Positions 43,109 through 53,800 of a stretch of 58,972 nt of DNA are shown one piece after another. The stretch is from positions 1 through 58,972 of the forward strand of contig JACMLY010000130.1 in the NCBI GenBank assembly GCA_014379345.1, in the 5' to 3' direction. The first letter of the stretch is position 1. Each line of letters opens with the position of its first letter. The DNA comes from Chitinophagaceae bacterium. GTDB lineage: Bacteria > Bacteroidota > Bacteroidia > Chitinophagales > Chitinophagaceae. The notes beneath the pieces were generated by a model, which saw only the letters and a list, made by a program, of their open reading frames with translations, was not told where the DNA came from and made no database searches. Both the position numbers and the translations under genes were made by a program.

Positions 43109-43257
43109 AACAAGAAGATAGAACTGCAAGTAATGGAAAAAATCAGTTTTCCCATGTTAAGTTTTTTCTTGTTTTATTGACAAGTTACTAACAACCAAGT
43201 GTTAATAACCGTGGAATAGTGTGTATGGTGGCAGTTTTCACAAAGCACACCTGGTCT

Positions 43258-43533
43258 CTAATCCTTTAATTTGTCAAAATATTCCGGCACTTTCATGATT
43301 TCCCGCAAAATGACCTCTTTGAACGTTCGTGTTTTACTATTGGTAGCGAGGCTGTTATTGAGAATTGAATTACCATCCGTGGTGGCGATGCACAACTCTT
43401 CTCCAAATTCATTGATTATTTCGTTCTCATTGAAAAGAATAAAAAAATAAAATGGCTTTTCGGTAAAGCTGGGAACTACTTCGGCGGAATAGACCCTGTT
43501 CAAAAAATTGAATTTAATGATTGTATCTTTCAT
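43258..43533 (-). CDS. Small hypothetical protein (91 aa)
   Basis: The start is ATG 43533 (MKDTIIKFNFLNRVY); a GTG at 43536 is adjacent. The 91-aa soluble protein has beta-rich sequence (FYFFILFNENEI, ELCIATTDGNSI) and a helical end (FKEVILREIMKVPEYFDKLKD). I do not recognise the family. It is isolated from neighbours by 128 and 280 bp. Confidence 0.55.
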   Translation of the reverse strand: MKDTIIKFNFLNRVYSAEVVPSFTEKPFYFFILFNENEIINEFGEELCIATTDGNSILNNSLATNSKTRTFKEVILREIMKVPEYFDKLKD

Positions 43534-43815
43534 CACGGTGCCGTTTATTCTACAAATGTAAAAATGAAATCAGGTATGGGATATTTCTATAATTTTTGAT
43601 ATAGGAATTAATCTAACTATCATAAGTAGATTCTCTTAATACTTCAGGAAAAATAACACGTTATAAATGGCTCGGCCGTCAACTGCATATTTGAATAATC
43701 ATCACATTGATGCCGGTCTTATCGCTAAAATAAATTTCAATTAGAAAGTATTAAAATACGATCAGAGATCCTCCGGATTTTTATTGTTACGATCCAAAAA
43801 ATCCAGGCTGCTGAT

Positions 43816-46011
43816 CTATACAGCTTCAGCTGCTACCAAATCACATCTGGCATCGAAATACCTGCTGAGAGCATTTTCGAGTGTTGGCAAAATGATCCCT
43901 TTTTCACTTTTTAAAACGCTATACAAAGGACGCGCTGCTTTCAGGTTCATCAGGCCTGGCGACCGGGGTCTGAGTAAGCCCTGGTTGTAACCACGCATTC
44001 TGGCGATTTCATGAGCCATATCTGCCCAGGTTATTTCGCCATTATTGGCGATATGCCATATTTCTTTCTCGTCATCGATTAAAAGATCCAATGCAGTATG
44101 GATAAGATCGGGAATATATGTAGGGGAAATATGCACATCTTTCATAACCGGCAAAGCCTGGAACTGTTGTAATGAATTCACCACGTGGTTAACAAAATTG
44201 TGTTGATCCCATGGACCAAAAAAAGCGCTGCTTCTGATAATGAGGGAAGAACTATCTGCAATCAATACTCTCTTTTCACTTTCGGCCTTACTTTTTCCAT
44301 ATATATTTAAGGGCATAGGTTGATCGCTTTCAACGTATGCATATGTCTTTGTGCCATCAAATACCAGGTCCGATGAAAAGGTCAGCAATTTTATGCCATG
44401 CTTCTTACACGCTTTGGCTAACAGTTCAGGACCTTTTGTGTTATCAGCAAAGCATTTTTGAATCTCCGTTTCGGCTTCATCAACATGAACATAGCCTGCG
44501 GCGTTTACGATTGCCCAGGGTTTATAAAAATTCATCGCCTGTTCAATATCATCTTCATGGCAGATGTTCAGATCCTGCCGGCTCAATAAGCGGTAGCGTA
44601 TGCCTCTGTCTTCGCAAATTCTTCCAAATGCTTTGCCAAGCGTTCCGTTTTTTCCGATTATAAGCACGGGCGCAGCGGAACCTTTAGAAAATAACGGGGT
44701 TTTTTCTGCAAATTCATTTTCATGGAGCAACCTGATATCTCTGTGCCACCATCCCTTATCCATTGATACAGGGTGCGCATTTGCTCCGGGCGTAGTTAGG
44801 GACTTTATATATTTCGCCAGGGCTGTGGGTCTTGGATTGCCCGATACAACCGAAAATACCCCCGGTTCATAATCGCCTTTTGGCTGGGTCAACAATTTAT
44901 TCCAACCGAAAGCCCCGAATAACGACCATGCGGTAATTGCTTTTATTGGGATGTCTTCGCGGGCAAGTGCACAACAGGTTTCATACTTTTCTTTAAACCA
45001 CCTCAATTGCTCTTCTCTTGTGCAATGAAGATGCACCTCAGTCACGGCCATAGGAAGTTTAAAGCGGTTCCATGCCTCTCTAAGCAGTGTTTCCAATCCA
45101 CATGCTCCACCATGCTCTACCCTTATAGCTTCCACATCAGCATATCGATGCGTTTTATTACCACCATGCGTATGTTCGGGATATTTCTGATAATTGTGAT
45201 CCAGGAATCGTTCAGAGGTGATATAATGATTGAAACCCATAATATCCGGGGGACAGGGATTATGATAAAAAAAAAGCAACTCATCCTCAGTAATGCCGAT
45301 ATCAATAAAGTACGGCCACAAGGGATGCCCCGGAACGACTTTGCCACATAAAAAATCGAATGTTAACCACCGGCGATGATTCTCAAAAATTGCCTGATAA
45401 TTCAGTAAACGAGTGCTATATGTTTTACCGAGATCTTCCGTTTGTATCAACTGCGCTGTAGGATTCACTGTACGAATGGCCCGCATACAGAGAACAATCG
45501 CTTTCAGCTGGTTAAGGAGTATCGTCGCAAAGCCTTTATCGCTTGTGTGATGAGGATACCAAAGACCGTAAAGACCGCTGAACCTTGCAGTGGTCAGCGG
45601 TTCATTGACCGGTGTATAAAATTGTATGGAAGGAAATTTCGTTGCTACCCGCAGCGCGTATGATTGAAGGTCATCCGCAAAACGATCGTTGATGAGGCTC
45701 GTGAACGACGGTCCGCTGCCATGATGGATCAAACCAGCAATCGGCCTGATATGATTCGTGTGCATTTCCAGTAACCGGGTTTCTGTCCATGCCCAATCGA
45801 TATCACGATCTCTATCGGGTTGATGGCGCTCCCATAAAATAGGGAAACGCAGGGCCTTGATGCCAAGCCCGGCTAACAATTGAATATCATCCGTACGTTG
45901 ATAACTGCCTGAATATTCCAGCTGATCAAAATATGAATCACTTACTCTATTGATCGTGCATTCAATACCGCCCCAGATTTCAGGATTGCAATAATGGGAT
46001 CTTGTGTCCAT
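43816..46011 (-). CDS. GH1-type glycosidase fused to RfbD-like dTDP-4-dehydrorhamnose reductase
   Basis: This 731-aa protein has two modules. Residues 1-410 are a family 1 glycosidase-like barrel, with the acid/base in TPVNEPLT (Glu137) and candidate nucleophile Glu325 in VTEVHLHC, where usual GH1 enzymes have TENG, so activity may be altered. Residues about 448-731 are an SDR of the RfbD branch: Gly-rich IIGKNGTLGKAF at 451-462, FSSDLVFDG, and YGKSK near 568 with the catalytic Tyr and Lys. The fusion is seen in other bacteria from memory and is presumed to act in nucleotide-sugar or surface-polysaccharide work. It overlaps the UDP-galactopyranose mutase gene by 32 bp. Confidence 0.85.
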   Translation of the reverse strand: MDTRSHYCNPEIWGGIECTINRVSDSYFDQLEYSGSYQRTDDIQLLAGLGIKALRFPILWERHQPDRDRDIDWAWTETRLLEMHTNHIRPIAGLIHHGSGPSFTSLINDRFADDLQSYALRVATKFPSIQFYTPVNEPLTTARFSGLYGLWYPHHTSDKGFATILLNQLKAIVLCMRAIRTVNPTAQLIQTEDLGKTYSTRLLNYQAIFENHRRWLTFDFLCGKVVPGHPLWPYFIDIGITEDELLFFYHNPCPPDIMGFNHYITSERFLDHNYQKYPEHTHGGNKTHRYADVEAIRVEHGGACGLETLLREAWNRFKLPMAVTEVHLHCTREEQLRWFKEKYETCCALAREDIPIKAITAWSLFGAFGWNKLLTQPKGDYEPGVFSVVSGNPRPTALAKYIKSLTTPGANAHPVSMDKGWWHRDIRLLHENEFAEKTPLFSKGSAAPVLIIGKNGTLGKAFGRICEDRGIRYRLLSRQDLNICHEDDIEQAMNFYKPWAIVNAAGYVHVDEAETEIQKCFADNTKGPELLAKACKKHGIKLLTFSSDLVFDGTKTYAYVESDQPMPLNIYGKSKAESEKRVLIADSSSLIIRSSAFFGPWDQHNFVNHVVNSLQQFQALPVMKDVHISPTYIPDLIHTALDLLIDDEKEIWHIANNGEITWADMAHEIARMRGYNQGLLRPRSPGLMNLKAARPLYSVLKSEKGIILPTLENALSRYFDARCDLVAAEAV

Positions 46012-47119
46012 TAAGTTGTGTTTCCGGATGATTTTGCATCAGTTTTTTAAAGAGCGTTAACGATTGCGCAACAACCTGGTCCATATTATAGTATTTATAG
46101 GTTGCAAGCCTGCCTACAAAATAGGTGTTGGTCATTGCATTGGCCAGTTGCTGGTATTTTTTGTATAATTCAGCATTCTCAGGTCGTGGAACCGGATAGT
46201 AAGGATCGCCTTCCGCCTTTGGATATTCGTACACAATACTTGTTTTATGATGCTTCTGCCCGGTAAGATATTTAAAATCTGTTATACGGGTATACGCCTG
46301 ATCGTTAGGATAGTTTACCGTGCCGGTGGGCTGAAAGAATTCATCGTCGACCGTTTCAAACTTAAACTCGATAGACCGGTAAGGAAGTTTTCCATAACAA
46401 TAGTTAAAATAGCTGTCAACCGGGCCTGTATAGATCATATATTTATATGGAATCACGTCTATAATTTCCTTGTAATCCGTATTGAGCATTATTTTAATAT
46501 TCGGATGCGCTAGCATATTCTGGAACATTCTCGAATATCCGTACAAGGGCATTGCCTGGTATGTATCCGTAAAATAGCGATCATCTTTATTCGTTCTTGT
46601 AGGTACACGCGCCGTCACAGATGCATCCAGTTCGGATGGATCAAGATCCCACATCTTCCTTGTATAACCGCGAAAGAATTTTTCGTACAGCTCGCGGCCA
46701 ACTTTATTTACAACCACGTCTTCGGAGGTCTGCACACGCGCAATATTTTCAGCTCTGGAATTAAAAAATGTTTCAACTTCCTGTGAACTGAGATTCAGCC
46801 CATATAATTTATTGATGGTATTTTGGTTGATTGGAATAGGTACCAATTGTCCATCAACACTGGCAAGCACACGGTGCTCATATGGACGCCAGGGAGTGAA
46901 CTGACCCAGGTAATCAAAAACCTCCCTTGAATTAGTGTGAAAAATATGAGGCCCGTACTTGTGAATTAAAATTCCTTCCTTATTATAATAATCGTACGCA
47001 TTTCCTCCAATATGATTTCTCTGATCGATGATCAGAACTTTTTTTCCTGCTTTGGAGGCCAGTCTTTCTGCCAGGACGCTTCCGGCAAATCCTGCTCCCA
47101 CTATTAAATAATCAAACAT
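45980..47119 (-). CDS. glf: UDP-galactopyranose mutase
   Basis: Converts UDP-galactopyranose to UDP-galactofuranose with reduced FAD. I chose ATG 47119 (MFDYLIVGAGFAG) because the longer frame to 47233 lies inside the upstream gene and would precede the FAD-binding start by 38 residues. The 379-aa protein has GAGFAG at 8-13, IDQRNHIGGNAYDY, YGPHIFHTN, the substrate-binding YTRKMWDLDPSELDASVTARVP and YTGPVDSYFNYCYGKLPYRS. The start overlaps the end of the glycosyltransferase gene by 8 bp (ATG in the reading frame of its stop). UDP-Galf would feed the neighbouring glycosyltransferase. Confidence 0.95.
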   Translation of the reverse strand: MFDYLIVGAGFAGSVLAERLASKAGKKVLIIDQRNHIGGNAYDYYNKEGILIHKYGPHIFHTNSREVFDYLGQFTPWRPYEHRVLASVDGQLVPIPINQNTINKLYGLNLSSQEVETFFNSRAENIARVQTSEDVVVNKVGRELYEKFFRGYTRKMWDLDPSELDASVTARVPTRTNKDDRYFTDTYQAMPLYGYSRMFQNMLAHPNIKIMLNTDYKEIIDVIPYKYMIYTGPVDSYFNYCYGKLPYRSIEFKFETVDDEFFQPTGTVNYPNDQAYTRITDFKYLTGQKHHKTSIVYEYPKAEGDPYYPVPRPENAELYKKYQQLANAMTNTYFVGRLATYKYYNMDQVVAQSLTLFKKLMQNHPETQLNGHKIPLLQS

Positions 47120-48287
47120 AGACCTGTTCTTTTGTGTTTTGGTTAGCAATGTGTTTTCGATTATAGGTTGCAATGATTTGATGCAGCATTTTTTTCCAGG
47201 TATTATCCCATGAATTGTCAGAAAGAAATTCATCTACCTTTTCAAGCCATTTCGATTTGTCGGGTTTGCTCAATTCATCTTCTATGCAACTGATAAATTC
47301 TTCTGGTGTATCAGCAATGGCAACCATCTTGTTAATCCCATAAGGGTTCACTACATCTGTGATTGAAGTAGAGATAACTGGTTTCCCTGCACTGAGATAT
47401 TCAGGAGTTTTGGTAGGACTTATAAATTGAGTTGATTCATTCAAAGCAAATGGTATCATAGCAATCTCCCATCCCGCAAGATATGCAGGCAACTCCTTGT
47501 ATGTTTTTCCTCCCAGATAGTGGATATTATGCAGCCTGGGTAAATCGGCAGGATCTATTTTTACAACAGGTCCGATCATTACAAAATGCCAATTCGGCTT
47601 TTGTTGAGCGATTTTCGCGATAAGATCGATATTCATCCTTTCGTCAATAACACCAAAAAAACCTATCCGGGGATGTGGAATAGGTTGCTGGTCGGCAGGA
47701 TCTGAACTTACCTGGCGTGCTAAAGAAAAATGTTCCTTTTCTATGCTGCTGGGAAACGCAAAAATATTGGCATGTAGGGCTTTTTTCACTTCGTACAAGC
47801 TGTGGCCTCCGGTAAATATTAAATCTGCTTTCTGAAACAGTTTTGCTTCGAGTAACCTTAACTGAGGGGGAGCAAATTTGAACGCAGCTAATTCGTCCAT
47901 GCAATCGTAAATGACTAGTTCCGGTTCAAAATGATCACTGATGGCCAAAGCCATGGGAGTGTAGTACCAGAATAAATAGCTCTCGATCTCCAGATTCCTG
48001 AAGAGCTTATTCAACAAATCTTTTTGCGTATCAATCTTTTCTTCTTCAGAAAGATTATTATTTAAATGAGGTACAATGATCCAAACATTCTCTTCGCTCA
48101 AAGTGACCTGAAGATTATTCGTGCTTTCATGGAAAATAGGCTCTTCGACAAAGAAAACCCTAAAATGTTTGGCAAAACGACTTAATAAGTGTTGAGGTCT
48201 TTGATAAACAAAATTCCAGCGTAGGTGTGAGAAGCAAACAAAATCTTTAGTGACGGAATTGGAGGTTGTGGGATATAGTTTATTCAT
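47112..48287 (-). CDS. GT-B glycosyltransferase (family 1/4)
   Basis: A 391-aa protein with N-terminal FVCFSHLRWNFVYQRPQHLLSRFAK, a motif recurring in glycosyltransferases next to glf genes, the ELVIYDCMDELAAF core (about 122-136), and a C-terminal donor domain with IGFFGVIDERMNIDLIAKI, MIGPVVKI and IAMIPFALNESTQFISPTKTPEYLSAGKPVIST. The last block is the retaining GT4 E-x7-E region. It is first in the overlapping operon with glf and the GH1-RfbD fusion, so it may transfer galactofuranose or a deoxysugar. Start ATG 48287. Confidence 0.88.
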   Translation of the reverse strand: MNKLYPTTSNSVTKDFVCFSHLRWNFVYQRPQHLLSRFAKHFRVFFVEEPIFHESTNNLQVTLSEENVWIIVPHLNNNLSEEEKIDTQKDLLNKLFRNLEIESYLFWYYTPMALAISDHFEPELVIYDCMDELAAFKFAPPQLRLLEAKLFQKADLIFTGGHSLYEVKKALHANIFAFPSSIEKEHFSLARQVSSDPADQQPIPHPRIGFFGVIDERMNIDLIAKIAQQKPNWHFVMIGPVVKIDPADLPRLHNIHYLGGKTYKELPAYLAGWEIAMIPFALNESTQFISPTKTPEYLSAGKPVISTSITDVVNPYGINKMVAIADTPEEFISCIEDELSKPDKSKWLEKVDEFLSDNSWDNTWKKMLHQIIATYNRKHIANQNTKEQVYV

Positions 48288-48730
48288 GCAAGTGTTAAAT
48301 ACTATTTATATGCCATCGCCTGAATTCAAAACCAGTGCGAAGCTGCCTGAATGGCCATTTTTTAATGCGTGGAAAAAACGCCTCAAATCAGGAATTGAGG
48401 AACCAATACATATTTCGTTTATTAGCCAAATAAAAAAAGTTAAACAATTCCCGACTCCATCTGTATGTATTAATTAATTAGAACGCGCACTACTATTCGT
48501 TTAAAGCGAAACGGAATTGATGAAATGAATTAGAATGAAAAATTTAATATTTGTACAACTGAGGGAGAGCATTCAAAAAATTTCAGTAGGTTTTACATCA
48601 AAAAAAAGTATGGCAATAATTAATGAACCTCCACGGTGTTACGATCTAATCCCAAGCAGGTTAAATAGTTTTTAATTAAAGAGATCGCAGAAAAAATATG
48701 ATCATGCATTAATTTTTTGTTTACACTGAA
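48288..48730. other. Long intergenic region upstream of the galactofuranose operon
   Basis: These 443 bp contain no gene that I can support. A short hairpin CCTCAAATCAGGAATTGAGG lies near 48389-48408. A plus-strand open frame starting near 48310 has weak coding character and I did not call it. Confidence 0.4.
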
Positions 48731-49573
48731 CTATAGATCAGGAGCCGAGAAGGTATCCCCTTGGTTTATGTCACCTGTCTGATATCCTTTTTTGAACCAG
48801 TACATACGTTGTTCTGAGGTTCCATGAGTAAACGCATCCGGTACTACATGGCCCTGTGATTTCTTTTGCAAATTATCGTCGCCGATTGCATTGGCTGCAT
48901 TTAATGCTTCGTCAATATCCCCGGCCTGAATTACATTTTTCATCTTTTGATTATGATGAGCCCACACACCTGCGTAAAAATCGGCTTGCAGTTCGAGTTT
49001 AACGGATAAGCGGTTATACGCTGTTTCGCTCATTTGCTGGCGGGCGCTGTTCATTTTTTCCGTTGTTCCTGTAAGATATTGAATATGATGACCCACCTCA
49101 TGCGCGATGACATACGCCATCGCAAAATCGCCTGTTACATTGAAACGTTGCTTTAACTCATCGTAAAATGAAAGATCGATGAACACCTGTTGGTCAGCCG
49201 GACAATAAAAAGGACCAGATGCCTGGCTGGCAGATCCACACGCTGATTGTGTGGAACCGCTGAATAATACAAGCCGTGGATCCTGGTATTCAGTCTGGCC
49301 CAGTAATGTATTCCATACATCTTCTGTATCGGCAAATACAACTTTTACAAATTTGGCCAATTCATCTTCCTTGGCTTTTTGCTCAGCGCTTAATTCAGGT
49401 GATCCCCCGCCTGGCAATTGCTGTGGAAGTTGAGAGGCATCACCCCCGCCAAGAAAGAAGTTTATTAATAATGCGATCACACCAATAACCCCGCCGCCGA
49501 TTGCCAGGTTACCGCCCGACATTCCACGGCGATCATCCACATTTGTGCTTTCGCGTCTGCCTTTCCATAACAT
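48731..49573 (-). CDS. Neutral zinc metallopeptidase, YpfJ/KPN_02809 family
   Basis: This 280-aa protein has an N-terminal positively charged start (MLWKGRRESTNVDDRRG), a transmembrane or signal-anchor helix at about 22-42 (NLAIGGGVIGVIALLINFFLGGG), a Gln/Gly/Pro linker, and a metallopeptidase domain with the HEVGHH motif at 158-163 in YVIAHEVGHHIQYLTG and a third ligand Glu in ELQADFYAGVWAH. FYCPADQQVFIDLSFY and THGTSEQRMYWFKKGYQTGDI are family signatures. It is anchored at the inner membrane with the peptidase outside. Substrate unknown. Confidence 0.93.
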   Translation of the reverse strand: MLWKGRRESTNVDDRRGMSGGNLAIGGGVIGVIALLINFFLGGGDASQLPQQLPGGGSPELSAEQKAKEDELAKFVKVVFADTEDVWNTLLGQTEYQDPRLVLFSGSTQSACGSASQASGPFYCPADQQVFIDLSFYDELKQRFNVTGDFAMAYVIAHEVGHHIQYLTGTTEKMNSARQQMSETAYNRLSVKLELQADFYAGVWAHHNQKMKNVIQAGDIDEALNAANAIGDDNLQKKSQGHVVPDAFTHGTSEQRMYWFKKGYQTGDINQGDTFSAPDL

Positions 49574-49712
49574 AATTGTAGATTTTGTAATGAGTATTCA
49601 ATTGTTATGCCTTTCAACCTGAATTTACAGTAATTTATTAATTGAACCCTAATTCTCTGTTTGCGGGATTTCTATGATTTCAGGTATCACAGGTTACGAT
49701 CGTACGGATAGG

Positions 49713-50813
49713 CTAAGAAAATTTGTTTTTTATCTTTTCTATAAATCCGCCTTTCTTTTTTGGCTTTTTCTCTTCCCCTATCAGGAATCCGTAAGGCTGT
49801 AAAGAGGGAATATGATCGCAAATGATCTTTATAATACCCATTAGAGGGATCGCCAGAATCATCCCCGGAATTCCCCACAGCAATTCGCCCAGAACAATGC
49901 CAAGAATAGTAAATAGCGGATTGATATTTACTTCGGAACCTACCACCAACGGTTCCAGGATATAGGTTTGAAGAAATTGAACCAACCCGTATGTTATAAG
50001 AATTCCAATGATCATTTGGCTTCCGCCACCTTGAGTTATAGCCATCAATATGGTTAAGGCTGTACCTGTAATATTTCCTACAAAAGGGATCACCTCAAGA
50101 AGGCCACAAAGTATTGCAAAGAAAACTGCATTTTTTACTCCGGCTATTGAAAAACCAATGCTATACATGATCCATAAAGCCACGATCATCATCGCCAGTC
50201 CCTGCAGGTATTTCTGCGCAACTTCGGAAGCCTTATGAATGATTTCTTCAGCTTCCTGTTTCTTATCAGGTTGTACCAGCTTTAATATAAATTTTTTCAG
50301 ATGTGTGCGATAAAATAAAAAGAGAAAAATATAAATCAACACCAACAAAGTATTCGTCAGGATGCCCATTAAAGAACTCATGAAACCAGCAATGGTGCCC
50401 GCAATGCCGCCAGAACCAGATGACTGCTGATTTTTTATTATCTGCTGTTGTTTTTCAGGAGAAACACCTAAGGTCTTTCCAAGACTATCTCGCAATTGAT
50501 CAATTCCTTTTGTGATCTTTTGCTCCATTTGACTTACATCTCCGGCAAGATCCGAAATCTGCCAGGCAAGCAATGCGCCTATACCTGCAAATGCAGCTAA
50601 TAGCAAAAAAATACAAACAATCGCTGATATTGCCTTGTTCAATCCTTTTCTCTCCATTCGCCTGCTAAGAGGCAGAAACAACATGGCTAATATTCCTGCA
50701 AACGTTACAGGTATTAAAAAAGGTTGGGCAAAATAAAGTCCGCAGATCAATAAAAAAAGCAAGAGAAGAACCCGGACCGATCTAGTCAATAAGGGAGTGG
50801 GGGTGGGTGTCAT
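49713..50813 (-). CDS. AI-2E/PerM-family membrane permease
   Basis: This 366-aa protein has paired N-terminal helices (VLLLLFLLICGLYFAQPFLIPVTFAGILAMLFLPLSRRM), a cytoplasmic or periplasmic helical insert (about 85-145), then several helices with IPFVGNITGTALTILMA and FLQTYILEPLVVGSEVNINPLFTILGIVLGELLWGIPGMILAIPLMGIIKI, the family signature. The tail is Lys-rich. Members include TqsA and PerM-type permeases and some Na+/H+ antiporters; the substrate here is unknown. It lies upstream of the zinc peptidase gene on the same strand, separated by 139 bp. Confidence 0.92.
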   Translation of the reverse strand: MTPTPTPLLTRSVRVLLLLFLLICGLYFAQPFLIPVTFAGILAMLFLPLSRRMERKGLNKAISAIVCIFLLLAAFAGIGALLAWQISDLAGDVSQMEQKITKGIDQLRDSLGKTLGVSPEKQQQIIKNQQSSGSGGIAGTIAGFMSSLMGILTNTLLVLIYIFLFLFYRTHLKKFILKLVQPDKKQEAEEIIHKASEVAQKYLQGLAMMIVALWIMYSIGFSIAGVKNAVFFAILCGLLEVIPFVGNITGTALTILMAITQGGGSQMIIGILITYGLVQFLQTYILEPLVVGSEVNINPLFTILGIVLGELLWGIPGMILAIPLMGIIKIICDHIPSLQPYGFLIGEEKKPKKKGGFIEKIKNKFS

Positions 50814-50865
50814 GCCAGACGACGCAAAAAAACTATGCCATAGCTGGTTGACGTTCGGCGTGTGA

Positions 50866-50887
50866 GTCGACCGTGGACCGTCGACCG
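50866..50887. repeat. GTCGAC-rich element between permease and hybrid kinase genes
   Basis: GTCGACCGTGGACCGTCGAC at 50866-50885 repeats the word GTCGACCG with one change. It occupies the 80-bp gap between the AI-2E permease start and the hybrid kinase stop. Confidence 0.6.
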
Positions 50888-50893
50888 GACGAC

Positions 50894-53800
50894 TTACTGA
50901 GCAAATTGTGCTGATTTGAGTTGACGTTCATGGGCCCATTTTTCGATCATGTTTACCAACGATTCCAGCTCAAGAGGCTTACTGATATAATCATCCATCC
51001 CGGCTCCAAGACAAATTTCACGATCCTCGTGCATAGCGTTCGCGGTGGCTGCAATGATCACAGGTTGGATCTTTAATTTATCCCTGATTAAGCGGGTGGC
51101 TTCAAGCCCGTCCATTTCGGGCATTTGAACATCCATCAATATCAGATCATATGGCCGTTCCATTACTGCCTCTAATGCTTTCACTCCGTTAATGGCCGTA
51201 TCTGGTTCATAGCCGAGCTTTCTAAGTACCATCACCGCCAATAATTGGTTCACCGGATTATCTTCTGCGACCAATATTTTCATTGGATACTGTGCCGCGA
51301 AATTAACCGATAGCCTTTGACGGGAAATTTCATGGTTTTCAGAAACACCTATTACTCCCTGTTTAAATTGCATCACCATCGCTTTGCAAAGTTGCTGCTG
51401 CTTGACGGGCTTGGTAAGTATGGTTGAAAATAATGTTTCGTACTGCTTACCCCGCTCATCACCCACAGAGCTCAGCAGGAATAGTGGCAATTGAGGATAT
51501 TGATCCTTTATTGATTTTGCCAACTCAATTCCATTCATTTCCGGCATTTGCATATCGGTGACTACAAGATCGAAATCTTTATTAATGGAAAGCAATCGGA
51601 GCGCCTCTTTTCCCGAACCCGCTACAACAGGAACCAGTTTCCACTGCTGGAGTTGATTGTGCAGAATATAACGGTTGGTTTCATTATCATCAACAATTAA
51701 TATCTTTTTACCTTGCAATTCGTTCGCATTACATTGCACATGACTGCGTACCGTCATTTTTGCCTGGCTTGTCATTACAGTAAATCGAAAAGTTGCGCCC
51801 TGGCCAACCGTGCTTTGAACATCAATTTTTCCGCCCATTAATTCGACCAACCGTTTGCAAATGGCAAGGCCAAGACCTGAACCACCATATTTTCTGGTTG
51901 TTGAAGAATCAACCTGAGTAAAGGCCTTGAATAAGCGATCCATTTTATCGGCCGGAATTCCAATTCCCGTATCCCTGATCTCGAAACTTAATTTACAATC
52001 TATACCCTTTATATCAATGAGTTTAACTCCAATAAATACCTCTCCCTCATGAGTAAATTTAAGAGCATTGCCTACAAGATTGATAAGTATTTGTCGTAAG
52101 CGGGTACCATCACCAACAATATTTTCAGGAACATTGCTTCCCATTTCATAAACAAGATCCACTTTGGATTCTGCTGCTTTACCGGCAAAAAGATCAAGTA
52201 TTTCTTCAATGCATAAACGAATATCAAACGGGAGTTGTTCCAGCTCCATTTTTCCCGATTCAATTTTTGAAAAATCGAGGATATCATTAATGACTGACAG
52301 CAGGTTCTCGCCGCTTGTTCTGATAATTTCCGCGTACCTTCTTTGTTCCGTATTTAAAGCCGTTTCTGCTAATAATGAAGCCGTACCGATAACACCATTC
52401 ATGGGCGTTCTGATCTCATGGCTCATTGTTGCAAGAAAAATACTTTTGGCACGGTTTGCCTGTTCGGCTTCTTTCCTGGCGTTCCTTTCTTCCTCAGTCA
52501 TCAGTGCAAGGCTTTCGGTGCGCTCGGTCACCAATCTTTCCAACCGGGCTTTTGCAGCATTGATATTATTGATGCGGATACGTATAAAAATAAATATGCC
52601 TCCAAACAAAATCGTAACAGAAAGCATTTTGAACCACCATGTTTTCCAGAATGGAGGTTTGATAATTATTTTGAGAGATGCACCTACTTCATTCCACACA
52701 CCATCGTTATTTGCGGCTTTCACTCTGAAAATGTATTGCCCGGGATCAAGATTGGTATACGTTGCTTTTCGTTGACCCTGAACATAATTCCATTTTTTAT
52801 CAAATCCCTCCAGCATAAAAGCATACCTGTTTTTTTCCGGGACGGTATAGTTCAGTGCTGTATACTCCACAGTGAATACAGACTGGTCATAAGAAAGAAC
52901 TATTTCTTTTGTTTCGCTAATATGTTGCCTGAGGGGAGAATTTTTATCCCCTATTATAACCGGATTATTGAACAACTGAAAATCCGTGATAGCTATGCGA
53001 GGTATGACTTCATTCTCGTTCATGCTGGAAGGATGAAAACGATTAAAGCCGTTAATACCCCCAAACAGAATTTCCCCGTTTTTCAATTTTAATCCCGCAC
53101 CATGAAAGAATTCATATCCCTGAAGACCATGGTCCATATCATAATTGTAAACCTTTTTAGTTTTGGGGTCAAACCTGCTGATACCCCTATTAGTACTAAG
53201 CCAAAGATTGCCTTCATTGTCTTCAGTAATGTATTTGATCGTATTGTTGGCCAATCCATTTTGTTCGGTAAATGCAGCAAATCTTTTGGTGGCTTTATTG
53301 AAAAGATTCAACGCGCCCATTGTTCCAACCCATATATTTCCCTTGCGGTCTTCGTAAATGGAAAAAACAGTCTGTCCTGTTAAATTGCTATCGATGTTGG
53401 AATAATTGGTAAACTTTCCTGTCAGTGGATTAAAATGACTTAAACCACCGTAAGTACCGATCCAGATCATGCCTTCACGATCTTCAAGCATGTAACGTAT
53501 ATCGTCATTGACCAGCGAGTGATCCTGGTCATCCTGGTTGGATCGATACCGCGTAATTGTGTGACTGGTTTTATTGAGTACGTTCAGTCCTCCTTCATTT
53601 GTTCCAATCCAGATATTCCCCCGCCTGTCTTCAAGCAATGCAAAAACTGAATTACTGCTAAGTCCACCCGCACCGTTCCCTTTTTTATAGTTCGTGAACT
53701 TATTTGTTTTTGTATCGAAATGATCCAAGCCGCCTTCGTAGGTTCCGATCCACAGGTTTTTTTCCCTGTCGATCAGCAGTTCAAGCACAGAATTATTGCT

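Noticed and set aside
48310..48477. Plus-strand open frame starting MPSPEFKTSAKLPEWPFF
   Set aside because: Short, without motif or clear start signal, in an otherwise empty gap.
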